Below are positions 1 to 6,725 of a stretch of 9,341 nt of DNA, piece after piece. The DNA is from Oscillospiraceae bacterium. GTDB lineage: Bacteria > Bacillota > Clostridia > Oscillospirales > Oscillospiraceae. Made by a program: the position numbers and the translations under genes. The notes under the pieces are model-generated. The model did no database searches, was not told where the DNA came from, and worked only from the letters and a program-made list of their open reading frames with translations. Location of the stretch: the NCBI GenBank assembly GCA_017438675.1, contig JAFRUW010000015.1, positions 1 through 9,341 on the forward strand, given 5' to 3'. Position 1 is the stretch's first letter; every line of letters starts with the position of its first letter.

Positions 1-199
1 CGATGCCGAGACGTGCTGCCATCAGCTGCATAATTATAACGGAGATGGTTGAGAACAGCATTGCCCACAGCAGGGTGTAGCCGAAGGTAGCGCCGGAGAT
101 GGAGCAGGATGTTACGGTACCGGGACCGATAAACGCCGCTGCGACCATTGCGCCGGGGCCGACTTCTTTGAGTTTCTGCCAGAATGTCTTTTTCTTCAT
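1..199 (-). CDS. NRAMP-family (SLC11-like) metal ion transporter, N-terminal part, cut by window edge
   Basis: Only the first 66 codons are visible. They read MKKKTFWQKLKEVGPG, then a hydrophobic stretch with FIGPGTVTSC, then FGYTLLW and MAARLGI. This matches the start of NRAMP transporters, proton-coupled importers of divalent metals in the inner membrane: a short basic N-terminus, an unwound TM1, then the FGYxLLW and AxLGI landmarks of TM1-TM2. ATG at 199-197 is preceded by AGGAGG (210-205) at 5 nt spacing, and a promoter lies upstream. In canonical NRAMPs (MntH, DMT1), TM1 carries DPGN, whose Asp and Asn bind the metal; here the same place reads GPGT. The protein therefore belongs to a divergent branch, and its substrate should not be assumed to be Mn or Fe. 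Family membership is fairly sure; substrate is unknown. Confidence 0.85.
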   Translation of the reverse strand, partial: MKKKTFWQKLKEVGPGAMVAAAFIGPGTVTSCSISGATFGYTLLWAMLFSTISVIIMQLMAARLGI

Positions 200-241
200 T
201 GTTGCCTCCTTTAAATAATGGGGAAATTTTCAACATGTAAC

Positions 242-270
242 ATTATGCCACAAATATGCTGATTTTGCAA
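242..270 (-). promoter_or_regulatory. Promoter of the NRAMP gene
   Basis: Read on the minus strand: TTGCAA (270-265), 17 nt, then CATAAT (247-242), with a TG one base upstream of the -10 (extended -10). Transcription would start near 235, giving a leader of about 35 nt that contains the AGGAGG site. No convincing metal-regulator operator (MntR or Fur type) was recognised here by eye. Confidence 0.75.
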
Positions 271-515
271 TACATTTTTTTTAATTTGCAGAAAGACCGG
301 GGCGGGAGAGGCCTGATACCGCTGTTTTTGCATCAGCGCAGCTTTCAAATTTCATTTTTTTAATCAGAATTCTTTGAAAAATCGGCCATAAGTATTAAAA
401 TCGGCTCAATCACAGCGGAATGACGAACGTTATCGTCATTCCGCTGAATTTACATTCCGCAAAGGAGCGATTCATAAAAATCAGAATAATACACATGTTT
501 TCGGTGAATTTTTAT
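271..515. other. Non-coding stretch
   Basis: About 245 bases, AT-rich with one G-rich patch near 298-312, between the NRAMP promoter and the terminator of the ABC operon. I see no gene with a ribosome binding site. The 69-codon open frame starting at 420 begins inside a perfect hairpin, lacks an SD sequence and runs into the permease gene. The only clear structure is the inverted repeat at 413-446, listed separately. Confidence 0.6.
413..446. repeat. Perfect 13-bp inverted repeat (hairpin)
   Basis: CAGCGGAATGACG (413-425) is followed by an 8-nt loop and its exact reverse complement (434-446). CATTCCGC from the right arm (437-444) recurs as a direct repeat at 453-460, so a second, longer-looped hairpin with the left arm is also possible. 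There is no good T-run on either side, so it is a poor intrinsic terminator. It stands alone between two minus-strand units. Confidence 0.7.
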
Positions 516-517
516 AC

Positions 518-554
518 AAAAAAAGAACAGTCCCGGCGGAATTGCCGGGACTGT
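518..554 (-). terminator. Rho-independent terminator of the ABC operon
   Basis: An 11-bp perfect stem, ACAGTCCCGGC (527-537) with GCCGGGACTGT (544-554), has a 6-nt loop. On the minus strand it is followed by TCTTTTTTT (526-518). It begins 11 bases past the permease stop codon (568-566), so it ends the leftward ABC transcript. Confidence 0.93.
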
Positions 555-565
555 GTGACATGGTA

Positions 566-3277
566 TTACAGGTTTTCGTTTTTGAGGGCGTCAATGGGAT
601 TGTCGTTTTTTATCTTGCGGGTGGCGTAGAGCATGGTGGCGAAAACCACGGCAAATACGCTGCCCACGGCGATGGCGACGCTGTACCAGGGGATATAGAA
701 GCTGCTGCCGTATGCCTCCGATGTGACACGGTAAATGAGGTATGTCATGAGGATCGCCGCCGGGAGACCCCAGGCAATGCCTTTTAAGCCGTAGATCAGG
801 CACTCGTAATTCATCATCCGGGAAAATCCCCGGTTTCCCATGCCGATGGACTTGAGCATTGCGAACTCACGCCTGCGGAGGGAGATGTTTGTGGAGATGG
901 TGTTGAACACGTTTGCCGCGGCGATGAGGGAGATGAGGATGATGAAGCCGTATGCGAACACATTTACCACCTTGACGATCATCCGCATGGACTCGCCCTG
1001 TTCCGCCTCATCGTAGAGGCGGCTTGTGTCCATGCCGTTTTCAGTCAGGATGTTTTTCATTTCCTCAAAGGCACGTCCGTGATCCTCGACCATGAAGAAA
1101 TAGTCGGTTTCAAAGGTCATCCTGTCAAGGAGAGTTCCCTGAACCACCGTGTCCAGCATGGACCGGGGATAGATGATGGCCATGGTGTCCGGTCTGAGGG
1201 CGAAAAGCGTCTCGTCAACGACCCTGTCCACTTTGAATTCCGTGATCTCCGCGGCCTCTTCATAGGGCACCCTGATCACATGGGCGTCGTCAGGCTCTTT
1301 GCCGTTGTTTTCCGGATCGGAATAGAACTCTTCCAGATAATCCTGGGGGCAGTATCTGACGTCTCCCTCGGTTGCATAGTAGTCGAGGCAGGCATAGCCT
1401 TCCATCTCCTTTATGACACGGCTGTAAACGGTGCAGGGCAGGGCGTTTTCATCCGCGATCTCCGCGGCGACCCACTTTATGTTGCCCTTCTCGTCCGCTT
1501 CCTGAAGGGTCACGGAGTTGTAAATGAGCCCCATGGGGTCGTTTTTGTCGAAGTATTTTTCGGCGTTTATGCCGTTTTCCCGGCAGAGCTTTCTGAAGGC
1601 TTCGTCGTTTACGAACACCACACTGCCTCCCACCTCCGCAGCATCACCGCTGCCGTCGGGGATATAGCTGCTCCTGTAATCCGGAGAGAGTTCGTCCGCG
1701 TCGAAAAATACGGATTCGCCGCCTCTCACCATATAGACCGAATCGGTTACCCCATTCACCTCGGAGAGCATTTTAAAGGTACCTTCCGGATCCTGATCCT
1801 CGCCCACGGTGTAATAGGAGATGTCGGTTTTTGTATTTGAGGATGTCACTCCGCCCACGGCGTCGGTGAGATAGGAGCAGAAGGAGGATGCCGAGATGAA
1901 CAGCACGATGCTTAAGAACAGGCTCACAACTGTGGAGCGGTAACGCTTGCGGTTCCGTTTGAAGTTCTTGGAGGCCATCATCCCCTCAAACCCGAAGAGC
2001 TTCTGTGTAAGGCGGGAGGTCTTTATCTCCCGGGGCTTGATCTTCACGTCCTCAGACTGACGGATAGAGTCGATGGCGGAGATCTTTATCGCCTTCTTCG
2101 CCGGGATCCACGCGGAAATGAGGGTGGTGATGAGGCAGATCACAACGGCGATAAGGAGCGCCCAGGGATTCAGCACAAGGCGCATCTGAGTATTCCGACC
2201 CATTTCAACGATGGTGCTGAAGGCGTCCCTCAGGCAGTAAAGGGTGATGCCGATACCGGCGCAGCCCACGATGAGGCCAAGGGGTATGCCGATGCCGGAA
2301 AGCACCAGCGCCTCGTAAAGGACGCTGCCCCGTATCTGTTTTTTCGTGGCGCCTACAGATTTCAGGATGCCGAACTGCTTTGTCCGCTCGCTGACGGAGA
2401 TGGAGAAGGAGTTGTAGATCAGGGAAACGGAGCCGAAAGCGATGAGGATCACCAGTATCGCCGCGAACCTGTAAACCAGAGTTGAGAGGTTGCCGTTGGA
2501 GAAAGCGCCGTAAAGGTAGAGAAGATCCCGGTGGATGGAGACATTGGCGTCAATGCCGGAGTTTTCCAGGAAATTCCTTGCCTTATAGGGGTTTTTAAGC
2601 TCCACAAACAGCCCGGAGCTTCCCTTGCCGCCGCCCTTTGTGATGGAGGTGTAGCCGGGGCAGGAGTAGTCCTCGATGCAGTTGTCAAGGCGTTCATAAT
2701 GGCCCACCACGGTGTATGTGATATCGGCGCTGTCGGCAATCGTCTCTTTGCCGTCGTTATTGCAGGGGTTCGCCGGGGTGAGCTCATAGCCGTCGTACAT
2801 GCGGCGGCCGACGGTAAGGGTCAGGCTGTCGCCGTTTTTAAAGTGCAGGTTCCCGTTTGAGGACAGATGATCCGGGAGAAGGATTTCATTTTCGTTATCC
2901 GGCATCCTGCCGTCAATGAGGTGAACGGAAACCAGATCATTGAAGCTGTCGTCAACGGACTCGATGAGGAGGTAGGGCTTGTATTCGTTGGAGCTGTCTA
3001 TCTCGGCCCAGCCCACCTCCTGCCAGCGGGAGCTGTTTTTGATCTCCTTAAGCCCGGCGGCTTTTTCGGCCTCCTCCGCCGTCATGCCGTAGTAATAGGC
3101 GTGGAACGCGCCGACGCGCTCCGTCTCCGCCCTGACAAGGAACTGAACGCCGCTGTATGCGCCCTCGATGACCGCGGTGAACAGCGCCATGGACAGGATG
3201 ATGCCCACGATGGTGACAAGAGTTCTGGTGCGGTTCACCGCCAGGGCCCGGCGTGTATATTTACGGAATATGTTCAT
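566..3277 (-). CDS. FtsX/MacB-type ABC transporter permease with two FtsX modules and two large extracellular domains
   Basis: A 903-aa membrane subunit of a type VII (MacB-like) ABC transporter. I count eight likely membrane helices: near 20-42, 266-290, 322-348, 371-393, 447-470, 769-795, 825-849 and 863-886. They form two FtsX modules, each with an extracellular domain (about 43-265 and 471-765). Each module carries the conserved cytoplasmic motif that contacts the ATPase: FGILKSVGA (302-310) and FAMLKSIGM (805-813). Proteins of this plan use ATP hydrolysis to drive periplasmic or extracellular conformational work, such as lipoprotein or peptide handling, antimicrobial-peptide defence or hydrolase activation, rather than classical import. 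The start sits one base after the ATPase stop and has GGAGG at 7 nt, so translation is probably coupled. Both extracellular domains have paired cysteines (C172, C200, C206; C565, C615, C630, C643). Substrate unknown; no two-component genes lie beside it. Confidence 0.9.
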   Translation of the reverse strand: MNIFRKYTRRALAVNRTRTLVTIVGIILSMALFTAVIEGAYSGVQFLVRAETERVGAFHAYYYGMTAEEAEKAAGLKEIKNSSRWQEVGWAEIDSSNEYKPYLLIESVDDSFNDLVSVHLIDGRMPDNENEILLPDHLSSNGNLHFKNGDSLTLTVGRRMYDGYELTPANPCNNDGKETIADSADITYTVVGHYERLDNCIEDYSCPGYTSITKGGGKGSSGLFVELKNPYKARNFLENSGIDANVSIHRDLLYLYGAFSNGNLSTLVYRFAAILVILIAFGSVSLIYNSFSISVSERTKQFGILKSVGATKKQIRGSVLYEALVLSGIGIPLGLIVGCAGIGITLYCLRDAFSTIVEMGRNTQMRLVLNPWALLIAVVICLITTLISAWIPAKKAIKISAIDSIRQSEDVKIKPREIKTSRLTQKLFGFEGMMASKNFKRNRKRYRSTVVSLFLSIVLFISASSFCSYLTDAVGGVTSSNTKTDISYYTVGEDQDPEGTFKMLSEVNGVTDSVYMVRGGESVFFDADELSPDYRSSYIPDGSGDAAEVGGSVVFVNDEAFRKLCRENGINAEKYFDKNDPMGLIYNSVTLQEADEKGNIKWVAAEIADENALPCTVYSRVIKEMEGYACLDYYATEGDVRYCPQDYLEEFYSDPENNGKEPDDAHVIRVPYEEAAEITEFKVDRVVDETLFALRPDTMAIIYPRSMLDTVVQGTLLDRMTFETDYFFMVEDHGRAFEEMKNILTENGMDTSRLYDEAEQGESMRMIVKVVNVFAYGFIILISLIAAANVFNTISTNISLRRREFAMLKSIGMGNRGFSRMMNYECLIYGLKGIAWGLPAAILMTYLIYRVTSEAYGSSFYIPWYSVAIAVGSVFAVVFATMLYATRKIKNDNPIDALKNENL

Positions 3278-3278
3278 A

Positions 3279-3965
3279 TCACGCCCTCCGTATTCTTTCG
3301 TCGCGGATGATCCGTCCGTCCTCGATGGCGATTATGCGGTCGGCCTGAAGGGCCACGGACTCGTCGTGGGTGATGACCATCAGGGTCTGGCCGTACTTCC
3401 TGTTGGAGAGCTTTAAGAGCTCCACGATCTCCTGGCTGTTTTTGGAGTCCAGATTGCCGGTGGGCTCGTCGGCCAGCACAACTGCCGGGGCGTTCATCAG
3501 TGCCCTGCCGATGGAAACACGCTGCTGCTGGCCGCCGGAAAGCTGGTTGGGCAGGTTGTTTTTCCTGCCGGTGAGGGACAGGGTCTCAAGAAGCTCGTTA
3601 AGCCGCTCCTCGTTCACCTTTCTGCCGTCCATCAGCACTGGCAGCGTCATGTTTTCCACCACGTTCAGCACCGGGATCAGGTTGTAGAACTGGTACACAA
3701 GCCCCACGTTGCGGCGGCGGAAGATGGCAAGCTGTTCCTCGTTCTGGGCGTAAACGTCCTGCCCGTCCATGTAGACCTTGCCGCTTGTGGGCCTGTCAAC
3801 GCCGCCCAGAATGTGGAGCAGGGTGGATTTGCCGGAGCCGGAAGGCCCGATTATGGCGATGAATTCGCCCTTTTCAACGGAAAAGGACACGCCGTCCAAT
3901 GCCCGGACCTCGTTTTCGCCGGAGCCGTATATTTTTGTCAGATTCTCGATCCTCATGATTTCCAT
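3279..3965 (-). CDS. ABC transporter ATP-binding protein, MacB/LolD-like class
   Basis: A 228-aa ATPase, normal length for the class, that powers the downstream permease. It has all nucleotide-binding motifs intact: Walker A GPSGSGKS (40-47), Q-loop Q92, signature LSGGQ (142-146), Walker B VVLADE with catalytic E167, D-loop NLDS and switch H200. The IIGPSGSGKSTLL and LADEPTGNLD wording is typical of the LolD/MacB/FtsE group that pairs with FtsX-type permeases. The start at 3965 is supported by AGGAGG at 3979-3974 with 8 nt spacing; Met4 would lie too far from it. It is first in a two-gene operon. Confidence 0.95.
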   Translation of the reverse strand: MEIMRIENLTKIYGSGENEVRALDGVSFSVEKGEFIAIIGPSGSGKSTLLHILGGVDRPTSGKVYMDGQDVYAQNEEQLAIFRRRNVGLVYQFYNLIPVLNVVENMTLPVLMDGRKVNEERLNELLETLSLTGRKNNLPNQLSGGQQQRVSIGRALMNAPAVVLADEPTGNLDSKNSQEIVELLKLSNRKYGQTLMVITHDESVALQADRIIAIEDGRIIRDERIRRA

Positions 3966-3999
3966 GGTTTTTACCTCCTGTGTCGGATTTTACATTTTC

Positions 4000-4033
4000 A
4001 GTATATCAGCCGAAAGTGACACTTTGGTGACAG
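4000..4033 (-). promoter_or_regulatory. ABC operon promoter with PhoB/OmpR-type direct-repeat box in place of -35
   Basis: On the minus strand CTGTCACCAAAGTGTCAC (4033-4016) is two 7-mers separated by 4 nt (11-bp period). It is followed after 10 nt by the -10 TATACT (4005-4000). No -35 hexamer lies 16-18 nt upstream of that -10. This geometry is that of Pho boxes (CTGTCAT-N4-CTGTCAT) in activator-dependent promoters. A third copy of the hexamer lies in inverted orientation at 4055-4060. The repeats are seen directly; binding by a response regulator is inference, and the regulator is not in the window. Confidence 0.55.
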
Positions 4034-4074
4034 CGGGAAATATTTTTTTGAAGTTGTCACAGTCCGCGCTCCGC

Positions 4075-4103
4075 TTGCAATAGAGGGCGGCGGATAGTAT
4101 AAT
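4075..4103 (+). promoter_or_regulatory. Promoter of the kinase gene
   Basis: TTGCAA (4075-4080), 17 nt, TATAAT (4098-4103). Transcription would start near 4110, about 30 nt before the ATG. It is divergent from the ABC operon promoter, and the two share a 70-base control region. Confidence 0.8.
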
Positions 4104-4139
4104 TGACAGAGATACATCGCGGAAAGTGAGGCGGAGACA

Positions 4140-4652
4140 ATGGGTAAAAACATCGTCCTTATCGGAATGCCGGGAGTTGGCAAAAGCAGCATCGGCGTGG
4201 TGATGGCAAAGGTCATGGGCATGGCGTTCATCGACTCTGACATAGTTATACAGCAGGAGACGGGGAAAACCCTTAAAGAGCTGATCCGTGATCTGGGAAC
4301 CGACGGCTTTCTCAGGCTGGAGGACAGGATAAACGCCGGAATAGACGCAAAAAACACCGTCATTGCCACGGGAGGCAGCGCGGTGTTCGGGGAAAACGCC
4401 ATGAGGCGGTTTAAGGAATCGGGGACCGTGGTGTATCTGGCGGCTGAATACGACAGCCTCATCGGGCGCTTTAACGACCTTGACGACCGGGGCGTGGTCC
4501 ATGCCGAGGGTCAGACATTAAAGGACGTATTCGAGGAGCGCAAAAAGCTCTACGAGCATTACGCCGACGTGACCGTATGGCAGAACAGTCCCGACTTCCG
4601 CATAAACGAGGTCATTGACGAGATAATCGAGGGCGTCAGAGCAATAAGTTAA
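4140..4652 (+). CDS. aroK: Shikimate kinase (AroK-like P-loop kinase)
   Basis: A 170-aa protein, the usual size of shikimate kinases, which phosphorylate shikimate at the 3-OH with ATP in the chorismate pathway (cytosol). Visible elements in order are Walker A GMPGVGKS (9-16), DSD with D32 and D34, FLRLE with R59, TGGS (77-80), a lid-region DDRG with R117, and RKKLYEHYADV with R134. These line up closely with the shikimate-binding Asp34, Arg58, Arg117 and Arg136 known for the family. The usual GGG shikimate-binding loop reads GGS here. The gene stands alone, with its own promoter and a weak SD (GAGG, 4128-4131, or GGAG, 4133-4136). No other aromatic-pathway gene is near, so an AroK-like kinase of another substrate cannot be excluded. 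Confidence 0.78.
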   Translation: MGKNIVLIGMPGVGKSSIGVVMAKVMGMAFIDSDIVIQQETGKTLKELIRDLGTDGFLRLEDRINAGIDAKNTVIATGGSAVFGENAMRRFKESGTVVYLAAEYDSLIGRFNDLDDRGVVHAEGQTLKDVFEERKKLYEHYADVTVWQNSPDFRINEVIDEIIEGVRAIS

Positions 4653-4661
4653 AACGCATAA

Positions 4662-4698
4662 CAAGACCCCGCCTGCTGTCATCGCAGGCGGGGTCTTG
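4662..4698. terminator. Shared hairpin terminator between convergent genes
   Basis: A perfect 15-bp stem, CAAGACCCCGCCTGC (4662-4676) with its complement (4684-4698), has a 7-nt loop. It lies between the stop of the kinase gene and the stop of the secreted CHAP protein, 10 and 8 bases from them. The T-run is poor on both sides (TTATGCGTTTT on the minus strand, none on the plus), but the GC-rich stem and the position support use in both directions. Confidence 0.8.
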
Positions 4699-4705
4699 GC
4701 TGTTA

Positions 4706-6544
4706 TCAGTTATAGTATGTGGGGGTGTCCGCGTAATTGGGGCGGTAAGCGCCCAGGACCTTTTCGGGGTCCCTTATCCTCAGCATGACGGCGCCGCCGT
4801 TTGCGTCGTTGCCGGTAGAGGTGTTGCCCTCCACGACAAGAAGGCAGCCGTCTTCATCGTAGCCGATGAAGATGCCGATATGATCCGCGTCATAGCGCCA
4901 TCCGTCAAAGTCGTACAGCACAAGGTCTCCGACCCTGAATCCGTTGGGACCGGATATCCAAAGGCCGTTTTCCTTGGCGTAATTCATCAGAGTGGTGCAG
5001 CTTGCAGTCCTGTAACCGCCGTAGAACAGGGAGTTGGCGTTGTTCTGGTCGAACAGCCACCAGATAAAGGCGCAGCACCAGGGGTACGTACTGCTGCCGT
5101 AGACCTCTTCGCCGTAATACGCGGTGTTGTATTTCACGTTGTTGGAGTCCTTCGGCCACTCGGTGATGCCCAGCTGACTGAGGGCAAGGGTCACGGCCTC
5201 GTCCGCCGTGCAGGTGTAAACGGCGCTGTCGGATACGGTGATTTCGTCAAGGAGCACCCGGATCATTTCGGGGGTGCTGCCGGACATGCTGAACCGGATC
5301 TCTATCGTTTGCCCGGCAAAGCCGGAGATGTCGTACTCTCTCCATTCCCAGCCCGTGTGGTATGGGGAATAAATGCTCTGGGGATTTATGGCAAACCATC
5401 TGGATGTGCATGCCCTCTTGGAGAGAAGGGTGGTGGTTTCGGAGGAGGAGATGATATCAACGGAAAAAGCGTCAGACGACCATTCGGGCGGCCAGTCGCA
5501 ATACATATTGAAATAGAAGGAGAGCCTGTTCGCGTCGGGGGGCAGTGTTATCCGCTGGGAAATGGAGCTGAGATCCTTGCCGGCACCGGCGCTGAGCATT
5601 GCCATTCCTTCACCCTGTACGGGGATCACGCCGCCGATGCTGTACGCCATGCGGGTGTCCCCACTCTGGGACCAGCCGAAGAGATCGGAGCCGAGCTCCA
5701 TGCCGCCGTTTTTAAGATACGCCCCGGCAGGGTTGCCCATGACGAACGTGCCCCGCCTGCTGCACTTATAGGTAAAGGTGTAGGTGTATGTTTCCTCGTC
5801 GTAATCAACAGATCCGGATTTGACGAGACCGGAGCTTATAAGCTCCTTAAAAACGCTGTTTGCCAGACTGCACCGCTCGTCCTTTGTGAGATTCACGAAG
5901 TTCTCGGAATTCAAAACCCTTTCACAGAGCTTGTCGTCAACCTTCGCGATGTCAATATAGTCCGCGTCGGTGAGGGGAGGCTTGACGGATATTATAACGG
6001 TCTGGGATCTCACATAACCGTTGTGGGCGGCGTAGAACAGGTAATCGCCCACCTCCGAAACGTCAACGGTGATGTAGCCGGAATAAATACCGTCGTGCCG
6101 TGTTTCGTCGCCGTTTTTGGAGCGGCCGTTGTCGTAAAGCGTGCCCACCAGGACCTTTGTCGTCGCGTTATAAACGGGAACCTCATCCTCGGAGCCGGAA
6201 AGCTCCGCAAACATAAGGGCAAGCCCGTCGGAGCCCACGTCCAGAACGGGATCGCCGGCATAGAGGATTATCTCCTGCTGGTATCTGCCGTAGACAATGC
6301 GCCTCGCTACGGAAATCAGGTCGGTATTGGATACGGTTCCGTCGCCGTTTATATCCGCCCTTTCTAAGTCAATGCTGTTTGTCAGGCCCACCACAAATCG
6401 GGCTATAATGATGAGATCCACGTTTGAAACATCGCCGTCGCCGTTGGCGTCGCCGAATACGACAGGCGAGTTCGCCGCCAGCGCGCTTATTCCGAGAACA
6501 AGGATCATCGTCACGATAGTCAGGGCGGTGATCAGTTTTTTCAT
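4706..6544 (-). CDS. Secreted dockerin-bearing protein with C-terminal CHAP-type cysteine hydrolase domain
   Basis: A 612-aa secreted protein. Residues 1-24 form a signal peptide (MKK, hydrophobic core, ALAA). Residues 31-86 are a type I dockerin with two calcium loops, DANGDGDVSNVD (32-43) and DINGDGTVSNTD (64-75), each followed by the helix ending in AR. A beta-sandwich-like region follows (about 90-190, with NGDETRHDGIYSG), then a linker. Next is a jelly-roll or carbohydrate-binding-like region (about 278-440, opening with NGGMELG and closing with VLLDEITVSD). The C-terminal 442-612 is CHAP/NlpC-like: PWCCAF with catalytic C490, DHIGIF with H555, and EGN (572-574). Such domains cut peptidoglycan peptide or amide bonds; the dockerin should dock the protein on a cohesin scaffold, or may only bind calcium. 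The start at 6544 is chosen because GGAGGAAGGA (6560-6551) precedes it and the promoter lies just upstream. Cohesins are not in the window. Confidence 0.88.
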   Translation of the reverse strand: MKKLITALTIVTMILVLGISALAANSPVVFGDANGDGDVSNVDLIIIARFVVGLTNSIDLERADINGDGTVSNTDLISVARRIVYGRYQQEIILYAGDPVLDVGSDGLALMFAELSGSEDEVPVYNATTKVLVGTLYDNGRSKNGDETRHDGIYSGYITVDVSEVGDYLFYAAHNGYVRSQTVIISVKPPLTDADYIDIAKVDDKLCERVLNSENFVNLTKDERCSLANSVFKELISSGLVKSGSVDYDEETYTYTFTYKCSRRGTFVMGNPAGAYLKNGGMELGSDLFGWSQSGDTRMAYSIGGVIPVQGEGMAMLSAGAGKDLSSISQRITLPPDANRLSFYFNMYCDWPPEWSSDAFSVDIISSSETTTLLSKRACTSRWFAINPQSIYSPYHTGWEWREYDISGFAGQTIEIRFSMSGSTPEMIRVLLDEITVSDSAVYTCTADEAVTLALSQLGITEWPKDSNNVKYNTAYYGEEVYGSSTYPWCCAFIWWLFDQNNANSLFYGGYRTASCTTLMNYAKENGLWISGPNGFRVGDLVLYDFDGWRYDADHIGIFIGYDEDGCLLVVEGNTSTGNDANGGAVMLRIRDPEKVLGAYRPNYADTPTYYN

Positions 6545-6591
6545 ATTGTTTCCTTCCTCCGGGTATGCTGATATTCCACCTATTATATGAC

Positions 6592-6620
6592 ATAATAACA
6601 CATATTGAAACAATAGTCAA
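6592..6620 (-). promoter_or_regulatory. Promoter of the dockerin-CHAP gene
   Basis: Minus strand TTGACT (6620-6615), 17 nt, TATTAT (6597-6592). Transcription would start near 6585, about 40 nt before the ATG at 6544. A longer open frame starts at 6613, between the -35 and -10 hexamers, so that start is excluded if this promoter is used. Confidence 0.75.
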
Positions 6621-6667
6621 ATTACAGTTTTACATTATCCTACGAAGGGCAAATAACAATATCATAA

Positions 6668-6695
6668 TTGAAAAAACGGGAGAATATGGTATAAT
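6668..6695 (+). promoter_or_regulatory. Promoter of the PAP2 phosphatase gene
   Basis: TTGAAA (6668-6673), 16 nt, TATAAT (6690-6695), with TG one base before the -10 (extended -10). It is divergent from the dockerin gene promoter. The transcript would start near 6702. Confidence 0.8.
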
Positions 6696-6725
6696 CGGGG
6701 TATCATTCTGAAAGGAAACGAGCTT

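Noticed and set aside
320..360. Possible terminator on the plus strand (CGCTG/CAGCG hairpin, then T-rich text)
   Set aside because: Only 5 bp with a 9-nt loop, the T-run is 13 bases away, and no plus-strand gene lies upstream.
420..629. Small open frame of 69 codons on the plus strand
   Set aside because: Starts inside the 13-bp hairpin, has no SD and overlaps the ABC operon terminator and the permease 3' end.
1079..1840. 253-codon open frame on the plus strand
   Set aside because: Antisense shadow of the permease gene; composition follows the opposite frame.
3954..3956. Met4 as start of the ABC ATPase
   Set aside because: It lies 17 nt from the AGGAGG site, against 8 nt for the ATG at 3965.
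4880..6367. Long open frame (495 codons) on the plus strand
   Set aside because: Antisense shadow of the dockerin-CHAP gene; no start signals and no recognisable family.
6545..6613. Upstream start giving a 635-aa form of the dockerin protein
   Set aside because: It would begin between the -35 and -10 hexamers of the likely promoter, has no SD and puts 23 residues before a clean signal peptide; 6544 has a good SD.
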